Notes: generated from the sequence alone by a model not told the origin. A stretch of 64,000 bases of DNA from Macrocystis pyrifera (GCA_031763025.1 JASSKH010000023.1:2507501-2571500), one strand, 5' to 3'. Counted from the first letter of the stretch, positions 45,285 through 56,945 are shown. Made by a program: numbers and translations.

Positions 45285-45544
45285 GCGGGCGGGACACTTT
45301 GTATCCCTGGAGAGGTTTGCCTATTTAGTCGGTACTCGGTGGGACTCACGTGTGATGCTTAGATGGAAGAGGAGCAGTTTTATTCCTTTCGTACACACGG
45401 AGACTGAGACCAAGCTCGTGGCCCTCTGGAAAACCCCTGGTTTTCCACCCAAGATACGCCTTCCAAGTATTATAAATACGATCCCAGTGCCTGAACCCAG
45501 GTAATTACCGGGCTTTCAACCTCATTCAAGGCAGTATCATAACA
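45273..45544 (-). repeat. 5' LTR of the integrase-bearing gypsy copy
   Basis: On the minus strand, TGTTATGATACTGCC to GATCTTAACA. Confidence 0.8.
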
Positions 45545-45631
45545 TTGTCCAGAAGAAGACCGCGGAGGGTAAAACCTCTTACGAGTTAAGCTGGAAAGTA
45601 AAAGTGATGATTAAAAAGAAAAAAAAAAGTG

Positions 45632-45720
45632 GGGGGGAATGAGGGGGAAATCGAGTTTATAATCCTCAACTCGGGTAGCCTATGTTGTGCAACATTTGTA
45701 GTCTAATTTTCTCGTGATGG
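45632..45720 (+). repeat. SMART family B LTR fragment
   Basis: GGGGGAAATCGAGTTTATAA, CTCGGGTAGC and CATTTGTAGTCTA match the family-B LTR in order, without an interior. Confidence 0.6.
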
Positions 45721-45804
45721 AGATACGTACTGCTGTAAAGTGTGTAATATGACTTTTTTAGTACACAACTGTGATACGAATATAGCAGCTAACGATTGTT
45801 TTTG

Positions 45805-45875
45805 TGCTTGCCATCCGACAATGTGCAGCATGAGCTTCAACGTTGATCGCTCAAAACATTCCTGAAAGAAGAAAA
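45805..45875. repeat. Dispersed 60-bp repeat, copy at 47229-47300
   Basis: CTTGCCATCCGACAATGTGC, AGCATGAGC and AACGTTGATCGCTCAAAA occur here and at 47229-47300 with few differences. A weak third piece is at 48867. Confidence 0.75.
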
Positions 45876-46380
45876 CGACGGAAATAAAGGAAGCCTATAT
45901 GCTGTGGATACCAGGTCCTATCCCCTAGATCGTCGTCGTCGTCGGCAGGATTGAGGTCTACATACCTTTTATGTCTACTTCCCGCTTTATGCTTTATCTA
46001 CGACAATATAATCCATCGTTGTTATCCTTGCTCCGTCCTCCGCCTCAGCTAAAACGATTAAAGAACATAATCACAGGTCGGGCATTCTGTGCAGGATCTA
46101 TCTGTACCTGGTAGGTTTTTTTTCAGGGATTGGTGTGCAGCTCCAGGGAACTTTTATACAAGATCATGCAGACTTTACGACTCCCACGCTGGGTATATAT
46201 ACAGGAGGAGCTAAATCATACAGGTCAGGAATATACACATCTATCTACGATCTATCCTCTGAATAATATCTACACAGTTGCAATAACTATTAGTAGTGAA
46301 GTGGGGGGATCGGTGACCTCTGTCCGTAGTGGGGGGATCGATGACCTCTGTCCGATGTATATTTTACATATAACTCGTAA

Positions 46381-46731
46381 TGTCAAGGTCTTAGTCCGTT
46401 GGGCTATTGGCAAAAGGTTAACCAATCGCCTACCAACCAATCGCCTACCCAACCTAAGCCTTAGTACACTTTCCCCCCCTGGAACGGACCGGATATACGG
46501 GTCGACGTGCCACACGCGGTTCCAATTTCTGGAGATCCACAAGTATTTTTCAGATTCTTGACATGAGGAAATTCACTTTTTCTTAAACAACGATTTCATG
46601 GTGGACGTGAGATTCGAAACTAACGACCAACGACCCATGTACTGCCGATGACGCCATTTGCTAAGGTCTTAGTCCGTTGGGCTATTGACAAAAGGTTGAC
46701 CAATCGCCTACCCAACCTAAGTCTTACAACA
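46381..46731 (-). mobile_element. SMART family A, second complete element
   Basis: LTRs at 46381-46468 (lengthened by a repeated ACCAATCGCCTA) and 46659-46731. The interior matches 40537-40731, with the same primer site and the T-arm-like word, slightly damaged (GTGAGATTCGAAACTAAC). It is more diverged than 40464-40804. Confidence 0.78.
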
Positions 46732-46859
46732 GTAACAAATACCAAGGCAATCCTCGGGACCCCGTTTCGACTCCCCGGAACGATATCCCGCGGGACTCGG
46801 GTCACCCCGAGACCAAACGGTGTACTATTCGCATGGGATGTGGCCACTACACGTCCTGC

Positions 46860-47480
46860 ATGCGAGACGTGTTTGTGCGGAAACTAGATTTACACCTTTT
46901 TTTTCCTGCGGAACGGGCGCAGGATATTACAATTTGTGCAGGACGCGTTTGTGCGGGAACGGATTTTTACACTACTCCATGGCGCGGGACCGTGGGATTT
47001 CTGGCTGGCGTCGACTGCTGTGTGGTGTATCCGATGTGCCTTCGTACACCTCAAAAGAAACGTGACCTAATTTCGGTTGTTGGGGTTTTTTATGGGGAGC
47101 TGTATTATACCAGGTAATAGTTACACTAGTGTTGTCCAAGTAAATGAAGTAAAGCGTTCAGTTGGTGGTTGTTTTTTGTCTCCTTTTCGTGCGGGACATG
47201 TTTGTGCGGGAACGGGATATTACTATTATGCTTGCCATCCGACAATGTGCAGCATGAGCCTGAACGTTGATCGCTCAAAAAAATCCTGAAACAAGAAATC
47301 CCCGGAAACAAAGGAAACCTAAACCTATGCACAATTATATTTTTCGCGGAACGCGTTTGGAACGGGTTTTACACTACTCCATGGCGCGAGAGCGGGATAG
47401 TAGAATCTGTGCAACACGCGTTTGTACGGGCACGGGATTTCACATTTATCACAGGACCGTGGGATTATCCCGAACCCCGC
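46860..47480. repeat. Degenerate repeats of a GCGGGAACGG-type unit
   Basis: ACGCGTTTGTGCGGGAACGG, TTTACACTACTCCATGGCGCG and GACCGTGGGATT recur at about 46865, 46945, 47190, 47345 and 47415. Overlapping short frames here follow from the repeat. Confidence 0.65.
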
Positions 47481-47499
47481 CCAAAACCGCGGGATAAAT

Positions 47500-47825
47500 C
47501 CGGGAAAGATCCCGAGGAATTCCTTGACTATAGCTGCCAAATACCAGTATAGTACTTGGTACCAGTAGGGTACGAGTATACTGATGTACTGCTACTGTAT
47601 ATGCACCGGTAGTCTATTATCAGGTAAACAGTAGGGTACGCAGTATACGGTAAATACGTACTTATTGTAAATACGTAGTATATATATCGTGTGCAAACCT
47701 TAAATTCAGGCCTTTGTCACACCTTATCACGGCGGGCTGGCGCTGGCGCTACTATCGTACTGTGCTTGTTGTGTAGTCCCGACATTGGTTGGGATTTCGT
47801 TTATTTTTGTTTGGCTCGACGTTTA
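47500..47825. other. Non-coding stretch
   Basis: Many TACCAGTA, TACTGTA and GTACGAGTA-like words; no gene. Confidence 0.4.
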
Positions 47826-48706
47826 TGTTATGATACTGCCTTTAATAAGGTTGAACGCCCGAAATTACCTGGGTTCAGGCACTGGGATCGTATTTGTAGT
47901 ACTTGCCACTCGATATTTTTTCTTGTCGTTTTCCTGGACTTTGGGGGGTGGTTTTTCTGCCAGGTGTGTTTCTGGTTCGTTTTTCTTGGGCTGGGTTGGG
48001 GATGGTTTTGCGTATTTTGTCCTGCCTACCCCCCCGCTCAGTATCAGGGCTGGTCTTGGTAATCGGGCCACTCATTTGTGGCCCAGGACGCGTTTCCAGA
48101 GTTGTGAACTGGGTTTAGGTGGTTCTTGGCGTCTTCCGTGTTATTTCTCTTCTCGTTTTTGGTATTCACTTTTCGCTTTTCCATGCATCTTCCTCGCCTT
48201 CCCCCCCCTTGCGGATGGCATGGCGATGGCTCTCATTGACGATTTCTTCCTGCCCCTTGAGGCTAGGTCTTCCTTTCATTTTTTTAGCGTACTTTGCCGG
48301 CTTCGTTGCCTTGCCGTTCAGAGGTGTGGGAGTGGGTTTTGAGGAGCCGCATCTTCGACTCATGTTCTAGTTCGTGGAATCGGGGTTTCAATGACTTTCC
48401 CATAATTCTGCATATACGGCTCATCAGAGTGGGCTAGTGTTATGATACTGGCTTGAATGAGGTTGAAATCCCGGTAATTCCCTGGGTTCAGGCACTGGGA
48501 TTATATATGTAGTACTTGGAAGGCGTATCTTAGGTGGAAAACCAGCGGTTATGCACGAGCTTGGTCTCAGTCTCCGCGTGCACGAAAGGAATAAAACTGC
48601 TCTTCTTCTATCTCTCAGCAAGCATCACACGTGAATACCAACGAGTACCGACTGAATAGGCAAACCTCTCCAGGGATACAAAGTGTCCCGCCTGCTGGTC
48701 TTAACA
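47826..48706 (+). mobile_element. Internally deleted gypsy-like element
   Basis: Starts with the first 80 bp of the LTR (TGTTATGATACTGCC to GTAGTACTT), jumps to the 3' untranslated part of the element (matching 41835-42390 in inverted orientation), and ends in a full LTR at 48438-48706. No coding remains. Plus orientation, opposite to the copy at 41552-45544. Confidence 0.75.
48438..48706 (+). repeat. 3' LTR of the deleted gypsy-like element
   Basis: TGTTATGATACTGGC to GGTCTTAACA, 269 bp. Confidence 0.8.
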
Positions 48707-49049
48707 GTTTATAAGAAACGTACGAAACATAATCCATATTTATGCTGATTGATACCGTATTATATACTGAAATTGCACTAGTATAGTCTGCCCGACCATG
48801 TTAACTATTTTTTTGGTACGAAAAATGCTCCATAAAAAATGGAAGGTAAAAAAAAAATGCTTTTCACGTTGCCATCCAACAATGTGTACGTAGCGTTAGT
48901 GTCAACACAACCAAAAACATGATGAAATAACAAAGAATCCAGACCACGAAAAGCAAAAGCGTAAAAAAATGCTTCCAACAACCATAAACTCCGAAAACCG
49001 TACGTACCGCCCTCTGTTCTCTCCTTCTCCCGACCCTACCCCCTCCAGA

Positions 49050-49415
49050 CATAAGGGCCGAGTCCTCCTCCCCAATCACTTCTACCGGGGAAGCATCGAA
49101 TGACAACCCGCTGTCTATAAAAACATAAAAATAAATGGCTGGTTATTTTAGTAACTTCTGCGCGCATGTTGCAACTCGCAGAGGCTGCGCGATATTATTA
49201 TTTATTGATGTTTAACACTACTATCGGTTGTACCAAGGAAATAGTCTCCGCCGTCTCGCTTTATCTGTAGCTCTGCCCTCTTCACTCCCTGCCCCTAAAC
49301 ACTACTGGTCTCACCCCTAACCTTGCCACTTCCAAGTCGTCCCCCCGTATACCCTTCCGAAGAAGCATCGGACGACAACCCGCTGTCCATAAAAATCCAA
49401 AAATAATATTGATAT
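49050..49415. repeat. Two copies of a 75-bp block, 285 bp apart
   Basis: GAAGCATCGAATGACAACCC / GAAGCATCGGACGACAACCC, each followed by GCTGTC-ATAAAAA and A-rich sequence, near 49086-49134 and 49364-49410. The A-rich tail after each could mean retroposed pieces. Confidence 0.65.
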
Positions 49416-49740
49416 GGGATAGGGGATTGGGGACTGACTGTACGCGTATTGGGCACTATCCCAAAGCGGGTAACCCCGATCACTTCCCACTCAAAAACGG
49501 GTACAGGCTGGAATCAAGTAAAAACACACACTCCACGAGCCATGATATTGGCCAAAACAAACGATACTTGTTTTTTAGGGATATCGTCCTGGATACGCCT
49601 GTAAATGTCTGTCCTGCTTGGCTTTCAACCGCTTCTGGTCATGTGTTTTACTTAATTAACCACTCGCCTATAGTGTGATGTGTTTTTCACTGCCTCTGCG
49701 GCCGCTTTTTAGTTGTTTCGTTTTTTTCCAGGCTTGGTGC
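49416..49740. other. Non-coding stretch before the relic
   Basis: No gene supported. Confidence 0.35.
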
Positions 49741-51150
49741 GGAATGTCACCCAAGAAACTTCCGAGGAAGCGAAGCTCGAACGTGCGTCGGCGGCGTGCG
49801 GGAGGAGCGGAAGTTGTAGCACACACCCTGCTGACAGAGCCGTGCTCGCAAGCAACGAAGAAACGTGGGCCTCTCCTGTCCGAAGATCACACCGCCGTTT
49901 TCGCGGCCGCGGCAGCCGCAGTGCTGGCGAACGCTATCGAGGCAGAGGACGGAAGCGCTGCTCCGTTGCATCCAGACGATGCGTACGCCTCCCAGGTGTT
50001 CTTCGACATCGCCAGCTCCCGCAGCCTTCTACAGGACCCGCGCAATATGATTCGCGCACCTCCAGGTCATCATCTACACCGACATCGAGCGGGTGGAGTT
50101 CGGCCGGAGCATGACACAGGTTTCTGGCGGAGAATCGCCAAGGAGTCGGACGCGTTCCGGCTGGAGTTCTTGCAGCTCTTGTTACAATCGAGCATCACCG
50201 CATTGGGGGGAAACTGTCCGCCGGTTTGCCTGGGCATGACGTGAAAACGGCTCGTCACCGCAGGGACTTCGCTTACTACATAGACGACATATCCTTCGGC
50301 CGTATGGGGGTCACAACCAACAGGAATAGAGATATTGCAATAATAATCGGGCTCGAGCTATTGGTAGATGACGTGGCTTCGTGGTCAACCCTGCCAAGAC
50401 CGTGGTGATACTCCCGAAAGGGCGCGCCCGAACGGTGGTGGAGATATTACTCATAGAAATTGTCGACGTCAATATTGCTCAAAGATGAGGGGTGACGGTG
50501 GTGAGCGTCCCGATCGGCACCGAGAGTACACCCTTGAGCGCACATTGGGTGTAGCGAAGCGCCTTGCGCGCTGCCTCGCTGGCATGCCGGGCAAGCAGGC
50601 GGCGGCCCTCATCATCACCGAATCTCCTGGGCTTGTAACAAGCTACGTACCCACGACAGGTCCTAGATACGGGTTTGCCCCTCGAACCATGCAGGAGGGT
50701 AGACAACGGAGTGCAGTCGATCTGGACAGGACACACCATCGAGCTACCGGGAGAGGCGGTGGCACAACCGTTCATCCAGGAGGAGTGTCCGGATGATCGG
50801 CTGATACCGCATCAGCAAAAGCCCACAAGTCATTTCTAGGGGGGCGGCAGGGTTTGGGTTGTTGTTGATGGAAAAGAGCAGAATTCCGCTTCTGTTGGGA
50901 GCAGGGTTGGGGAAATGCCGGAGGTTCTGGCGGACCTTACCGGCCCGTTACAGGAGACCGAGTGAGGAGGGGGTTACCTGAATCGAGCATCATCGCTTGA
51001 GCTTGGAAGAAGTACACGTGTGATTCGAGGAACACATGGGGGTCCAAAAAGGAGCGATTGGACAGATGCCGCAAGGCAACGAAGCCGCTCGCGCAGGAAG
51101 CCTTGTGTCATCGGTACATCTATTCTGCTGTAGTATCAAAATAATAATGA
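49741..51150 (+). pseudogene. Decayed reverse-transcriptase-type retroelement reading frame
   Basis: Pieces in different plus-strand frames line up as one protein: a basic start (MSPKKLPRKRSSNVRRRR, 49744 on), an Ala-rich stretch, HPDDAYASQVFFDIASSRSL, then around 50270-50560 FAYYIDDISFG, NPAKTVVILPKGRARTVVEI and GVTVVSVPIGTE, then ARCLAGMPGKQAAALIITES, and beyond 50750 EAVAQPFIQEECPDDRL and SVGSRVGEMPEVLADLTGPL. The order and the NPAKT-type block resemble the end of reverse-transcriptase-like retroelement frames described from algae and other protists. YIDD would be the catalytic box, but the surrounding residues are unlike a working one. At least five frame breaks or stops make it a relic. 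Confidence 0.5.
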
Positions 51151-51159
51151 AATGTTGGG

Positions 51160-52180
51160 GTTCCTCAATCGAAAATAAAGGAGTAGTCGACACAGCATGC
51201 GGTCCCTGAGGAGCGATCGGCTTTCCAGTGGCGGGAGACGCAACTACCTAGACTCATCATATTGTGCGGCCGAGACGGCCCCCGGCGTTGTCGAGTACGG
51301 CGCACACCAGGTACAGTAGTAGAAAAAGCGAACGGAAAAGCACACCTAGTCCCGAGAAACCGTTCGCGAAGCGCTGCGATGAGACCATCCCCTGGAATGA
51401 GGCCACATGGGTGGCCGACGTGTATAATACACATGTGTGTTGTCTTGACCTTGAACCGTTGTTTCTGCCCAACTACATCAGTACACCCAGTGTCTTTCCT
51501 GATTCCTTACCCTCAAGAGAAAACAAATTATGCTGGTCACGGACTGTGAGACAGAGAAAAAACACACCAAAAACAATCGCAAATGAATGGGTAAAGCAAG
51601 TGAAATGCCAACGTACCGGGTATGAGCACACAACAAGCCAGACCAGAAAGTAAAACAAAAAGACAACGAAAAAAAGTATGGTAATGAAACGTATTGCAAG
51701 TGACGCAAGTATATCAGAAAGGCTGCTAGGAGTAAAGCATACATGCCCAAGAGGAACACATAACTGCTGCACGAACGAAGCGACACGAAGGAGAAAAATA
51801 TATCGGTGTAAGAACGGCGGGGGTGGGGAAAAAAAAAAACGAGAGAAGCAAGACGAAAAGCGGGAGCAAAGAGAGACAAGAGAAAATCGTAATCAAGGCG
51901 GTGATGATATTAACATGGATTCCCGTTTCGGCTGCAAAACCGATTCGGGGACCTTGCCACACCCTCTACCGTCCCCTTCCTATTCTCGTCAATAGCGATG
52001 TCAAGTGTCAGTACTACCGCTATCGCACACCCCCCATTGAACAGCTCAACATGAAACAAACAAAATACAAGAAAATAAGGGCTAGTCGGATCGATGCCTT
52101 GCCACGCCCGATGTATCATTTCGTTTCTGTACTCGTCGACAGCTGTATCAGTACGGCTGCCCCCCCCCCCCTCCCCTTGT
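51160..52180. other. Non-coding stretch, nothing recognised
   Basis: A/G-rich on the plus strand (51550-51900), which leaves long chance frames on both strands. No family motif. Confidence 0.4.
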
Positions 52181-52189
52181 CGCCGCTCT

Positions 52190-52365
52190 TGGAGTCCTGA
52201 GCTGCGTGGTGTATCAAGCTCATCTCCGCCTCCTCTTTGTGCCACTTCGCCATGAAACAGCCCGCCGCTTCCACGACCCCACGATACCACTTTCCACTCT
52301 GCTTAGCCGCCCTCGGCCAAAACACCTTCTCTGGCCCGAACAGCAAAGGGGAGTTTTCCGTTGAC
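52190..52365 (-). pseudogene. LINE 3' fragment, second copy
   Basis: Reads GSTENSPLLFGPEKVFWPRA, AKQSGKWYRGVVEAAGCFMA and KWHKEEAEMS, which matches the tail of the fragment at 37160-37310 (GVETALWPTAAKKAGKWYRG). It is the same LINE family in the opposite direction, cut down to about 60 codons. Confidence 0.65.
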
Positions 52366-54335
52366 CCTCGGCAGCTTGAAAAACCCTGAGGTCATCTGCT
52401 AGACATTGCTCCCAATTATTTTCTGGTCAGCCTGGTCCCGGGTTCTCCATTAGCCAATAACTGTTGTGATTTGTGCGGATGACAAAATCACATAGATAAA
52501 GGACGCACGTGATGCGTGAACCTACCAAAAAGCAAATGATTTTTAGCGGAACTTGTAATTTTCGTACATAGGAGGTACGCAGAGAGACGAAGGAAGGGCT
52601 GAACGCCTCGTCAAAATGTACGCATCAGCAACCTAGAAAACCAAAAGGACTAGCGAATAATCCGATGACCGTTGGATGTGAACCTTTGGTGGTTTAATAC
52701 GGGTGCTTCCCGAACGACTCTTTTCTCCTGTGAATTGAGCCTTACATGCTAAATCAATGAGCGTATAACAAATTTAGTTACGGCGGAGTCTGAAACACCC
52801 ACTCCACTGGCCAGCTTCGTTGACGGGGTGGTTTGTACGAAGCTGGCACATATTTTTATGTGCAAGTTACACCGATAGTTTCGGGCATCGACCAACGCAG
52901 TAGGGTCGTATTTACACATCGAACTCGGCTGGAAAAACTGTGGAACGAGCACATACGGCCGGTAGTGAGAGCCGAACCTCTTTAAGTTTGGGAGTAACAT
53001 GATTGTCTCGGGCATTCAATGGGATCTCGTGTGGGTAGCAAACAATATTTTCAAGAATAAACATCGAACCATGAGAGCTTTTTAGGAGCGGCAGTTCTTT
53101 CGCCAACCTTGGAGCTTGGGTATCGCGCAGGTAACCTTTTGCTACTTCATTTTTTGTCCAGACCAAGTCCAAGTAGTTCGCCCCCAAAAACATCGGTGCA
53201 ATTATGAGAAGGGCAACTCTCCGCAATCGGTAGGCCCACCATCCCCTATCCTTCAGGATACACCCAATTTCGAGACAGCTGCATCACCAATCGATCGATT
53301 GCGTCCGTCCCCCGACACGAGTCTCGGCAGGTACATCTATGATACGAGGTATCATACACTAGGTTTTAGGCAAAAATATGACGTCAGCCGCAATAAACGA
53401 ACGAGGCTGTCCTCAATCGCGGTAGAGCAAAAAAAGAAGCGGAGCCCTTATCATGCTTTAAACCCGGCATGAAACATATGCATGCGTGCAAAGCGCAGGT
53501 ACAGTACGCAGAAAGCGGTTCGCTCCGGTAGTAAAGATCTGCAAAACCGTTCGTTATGAGCGCGTTATAACTCTATCGACTCTCGACGGCTATCACAGCA
53601 CCACGTACGTTCAGTATTCTCATCGAACACAACCGCGCCCGATGCTCGTACTCGGGGTGGCCATCAGTACATCTTCGAATTCGTGCAATTTGCAAAACTA
53701 CGTTATTTCTGAAGCACTCTCGCTAAATGCACAGAAGTCAGTAGCTGTAGATCTGGTGGTGTGCCATCAGCCAGAACCAAGCATCCACATTATCTTCTTC
53801 TTTTGCTTTCCTTGGATCAGCCGGGTCTGCCCCAACGACCGTAACCGCGAACGAGGTTTAGGTCCAGTCCCGTGTCGCATGCCCGCCTGTCCTCGCTTCA
53901 AATTTCCAGAGCCCGTGATCCGCACGCGCTTCTTTACAGAGGAAACCTGCCGGTACACACCAATCAACGAAACAAGGGTTGCATGATTAACTATTAATAT
54001 TAACTAATTCGTTGACACCCCATGTAAAAACGTACACATTGGTATTCCTCGTTATTATGGATAATTGCGTTGTACCCTGGCAATGTAGACAGAGGCTGTG
54101 TCCTCGGTGTTACCCGAGATATGACACCGGGCTAGCGATGGCCCGGGGAGTAAGATACTCCCGTGCTGTAGAGAGAAGAAGACGTGATAACACGTAAACA
54201 CTGGCGCTTAGATGGCCAACACACACAGATGTACTCCACAGAGAATGCAAGAGTCCAGACGACGGCAGCTTCCAGAGATGGATAGGCAGCTAGGATACCA
54301 TCACGATCCGGATAAAGGTCACATCAGAGAGTGAG
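52366..54335. other. Non-coding stretch, nothing recognised
   Basis: No gene supported. A 166-codon plus-strand frame (53486-53986) shows no motif. Confidence 0.4.
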
Positions 54336-54410
54336 ATACTCGGTCCTACGAGCAGAGACGATACGGCTGCGATACTCAGTCCTACGAGCAGGGACGATAC
54401 GGCTGCTATT
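54334..54410. repeat. Tandem duplication, 37-bp period
   Basis: GATACTCGGTCCTACGAGCA followed by GAGACGATACGGCTGC, and again GATACTCAGTCCTACGAGCA with GGGACGATACGGCTGC. Confidence 0.85.
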
Positions 54411-54869
54411 CCTCCGCATAATATACGTTACAAGCCGAAACGGTACATAGACTATGATCTACGACACAAGAGCGGTGCTACTTGAACATTGACACAAACA
54501 TGGTCATGTGCTAACATTTCCATAACACTCGTCGTGTCTGCCCAAGACAAAAGGTAAACAGTCTGGCACCATTCAGCTCAATCGTCTGGGATAGGGAATG
54601 CAAAGCCTCGAACCCCCCCTGCAACTAACCGCACCCACGTGGAGATAAACTACGTACGTGGGACGAACTTTGTGGATTAAGCCATTTCTGTCGCGTAATG
54701 CGTGTGATGGACAATATCTGCCGACAACAGACAGTGAGAATCAAGTATGTGAAACAGCAATTGCTGACAAAAATACTTACCTGTGGAACAATACGGATGC
54801 GGATATAATGCATCTGTTTCGCACCCTTGCAAGCTTTTCTCCGGCGGCCGCCGGTTTTTTTTTTTCCGG

Positions 54870-55230
54870 CAGGGGGGCCGACGGTACAATGCGACGCACG
54901 CCTGTGACCCGGTCAGCTTTGTGGCGCGTGCGCTGGGCGCCCAAAGTCGAGCGAGCTGGCTATTTCTCAATGGATTGTGTTCCGCCCCCCCGAGCCGCAC
55001 ACGGCCATTGCAACCCTAAAAATATTTTATTTTTATTGATCTGCTGTTCTGCTACATCATTTATCACATCGCCCTTCAAGCTCTATACTGTGAGGCAAAC
55101 ACGGTACAACGGCAGCCGCTCTTCAAGCTTTTCCCTTTGCGACAGCCACGAACGGTGCTCCTGCTGCGTGTGTGCGTTCGATTGCGTGTGCGTGCCATCT
55201 TATTCACAGGACCAATTGATAGGAGCGTAG
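54870..55230. repeat. Diverged dispersed repeat, copy 1 of 3
   Basis: CGTGCGCTGGGCGCCCAAAG and GTCGAG, then CTTCAAGCTCT and GACAGCCACG, occur in the same order at 61080-61545; the later part also at 55880-56215 (GCGCTTCAAGCTCTTGCCTT, GTGTGTGTG). The copies are much diverged. Nature unknown. Confidence 0.5.
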
Positions 55231-55880
55231 GACCACAATATTAATTCCCACTACTTTACAATGAGTATTTTGAGTGCCCAAATCCTGTTATTTTCAACTC
55301 TAATGCGAGGTTTAATTGCGTATTTTTTCATCAATACTTCACCTCGCTTAGTTCAACTTAAAACACGATTAGGTTTAGGTATAGACCACCAATCATCTAC
55401 ATTTCATCTGACTTATAAATTTCGGCTCTGTAGACTCCCCGTCGCCAATGGCTCATGAAATCATCGCTACTCCGCTTGTCTTGCTAAATGAAATCAGCTT
55501 TGGTTCGTGTCAATATTTTGTTTTCTTTCGTTCGGGACCAAAGGCTGCCTCAGTTTTTAGATCAGTACAACATAAAAAAATGGCCACCATTTATTATATT
55601 ATGGGCTACGATTATGACGCTACTGACAACACGTCACAGGCGCGGCGGCGGGGAGCTGGTCGGGGAGAAGCCTCGACCCGCGGCTTAACCTGCGGCCCCG
55701 ACCGACCCGCGTCCCATCCGCTAACAAACCCCGCGTGCGTGCCAAGGATGGCCTCAGACTCCGTGGATTCTTGATGCAGGAAGGGGCAGACTCTTTTACA
55801 CAATAAATATCCGACGAACGGTAGAGCTCTACGATTAATGATCAACGGATTACTCATCTACACCCTACGCCTCCTGTGTA
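55231..55880. other. Non-coding stretch
   Basis: No gene supported. Confidence 0.35.
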
Positions 55881-56215
55881 TCACAGCATTCCAGGCTATC
55901 TCGAACAAAGTGTCGCTGGGAGCCACGTGCAGGAGCAGCCCCTCTGAACGCTATGCAATCCTCAAGAAGTGCGGTGCTGGTTTCCCTGAGATGCCGCGCA
56001 AGACGATGAAAACCTGCACTTGCTCTGAATTTCTAAAGCAGCCGCGCAGCCACAGTATAGTACACATCAGTACATCAGCAGCGGTACAACAGCACCAGCC
56101 GCGCTTCAAGCTCTTGCCTTTGTCGGTGACTCACCGTGGTTTCGTCTGTGTGTGTGGTTGCCCGCAGGAGACCCAATCACGACGACTCCATGACCAATTT
56201 AAACAATAAACACAG
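55880..56215. repeat. Diverged dispersed repeat, copy 2 of 3
   Basis: Contains GGTACAACAGCACCAGCCGC, CTTCAAGCTCTTGCCTTTG and the GT-rich stretch, in the same order as 55080-55200. Confidence 0.45.
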
Positions 56216-56734
56216 CACTCACAAATAATATACCTCGAAGTAGGAACGCCTGGGTGTTGACCCTTTGCAACTTGCGACACCCCCGGGATTCAAAGCATCC
56301 ATACACATCATGAAGACGACACCCTCAACCTTGTACCTGGTGTAAAATATGATATACGAGCGAGTACAAAATTATGTAATGATGTCGCAATCGGTAGTTT
56401 TTCTGATTATCTATACTGCACCTGCGGCGAAAATTACGGGTGGAAAGATACAATGGACATACACATGAAAATTTATATGAAAATATAGTCTGTGTTACGC
56501 TTTGATAATTCGTACATTTTCCCAAACTGCGTACGGAGGTTAGGCACGGACACTGGTTGTGCTGGTATCGACTAAAGCAACAGAAATGAACACGGGCAAG
56601 AGTAGTACAAGTGGGGCTATCATTTTGCTCAACAGGGAGGAGTCTACACAGAGGTAGTAAGGGGACCCCCGCTTTATATAAAAACACAAGAGTGTGTTCT
56701 TCTTACTGCTGAATTTCAGAACGATGACGGCGTT
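56216..56734. other. Non-coding stretch
   Basis: ACACCCCCGGGATTCAAAGC at 56276 resembles GATACCCCCGGGATTTTAAG at 61683 and GACGCCCCCGGGAATCCATG at 61962. No gene. Confidence 0.35.
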
Positions 56735-56945
56735 TGTACCCACGACGATTGCAAAGTAATCGACAGACGATAGACAGAAGATGTCCGTACCACACAGAGG
56801 ATCGCAAAATAAAAGCAGTTATAAGGTCCCGAACAAGCAGATACAAAGCAATCGACAGACGAATAGACAGAATATGTCTGTACCACTCAGAGCATCGCAA
56901 AATAAACGCGAATTACAAGGTCCCCAACAAGCAGTTCCATCGTGA
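56735..56945. repeat. Tandem repeat shared with 12195-12375
   Basis: Two units with AATCGACAGACGAATAGACA / AATCGACAGACGATAGACAG, ATGTCTGTACCAC-CAGAG and ATCGCAAAATAAA. Confidence 0.75.

Larger units (their letters stand above)
41552..45544 (-). mobile_element. Ty3/gypsy-like element with integrase only, 4.0 kb
   Basis: LTRs of 278 and 272 bp (41552-41829 and 45273-45544) with TGGCGTCGTCGTC two bases inside the right LTR on the minus strand as primer site. The interior encodes integrase, GPY module, chromodomain and a Tudor-like segment, in two frames. Gag, protease, reverse transcriptase and RNase H are absent, so the copy is internally deleted. The LTRs differ at many positions and no target duplication was found, so it is older than the 1.72-kb copy. 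Confidence 0.8.

Noticed and set aside
50270-50290. YIDD as proof of a working reverse transcriptase
   Set aside because: Neighbouring frames are broken and the residues around it do not follow the usual pattern; it was kept only as a weak hint within a relic.
53486-53986. 166-codon plus-strand frame
   Set aside because: No family motif, no sign of exon structure, and no repeat copy for comparison.
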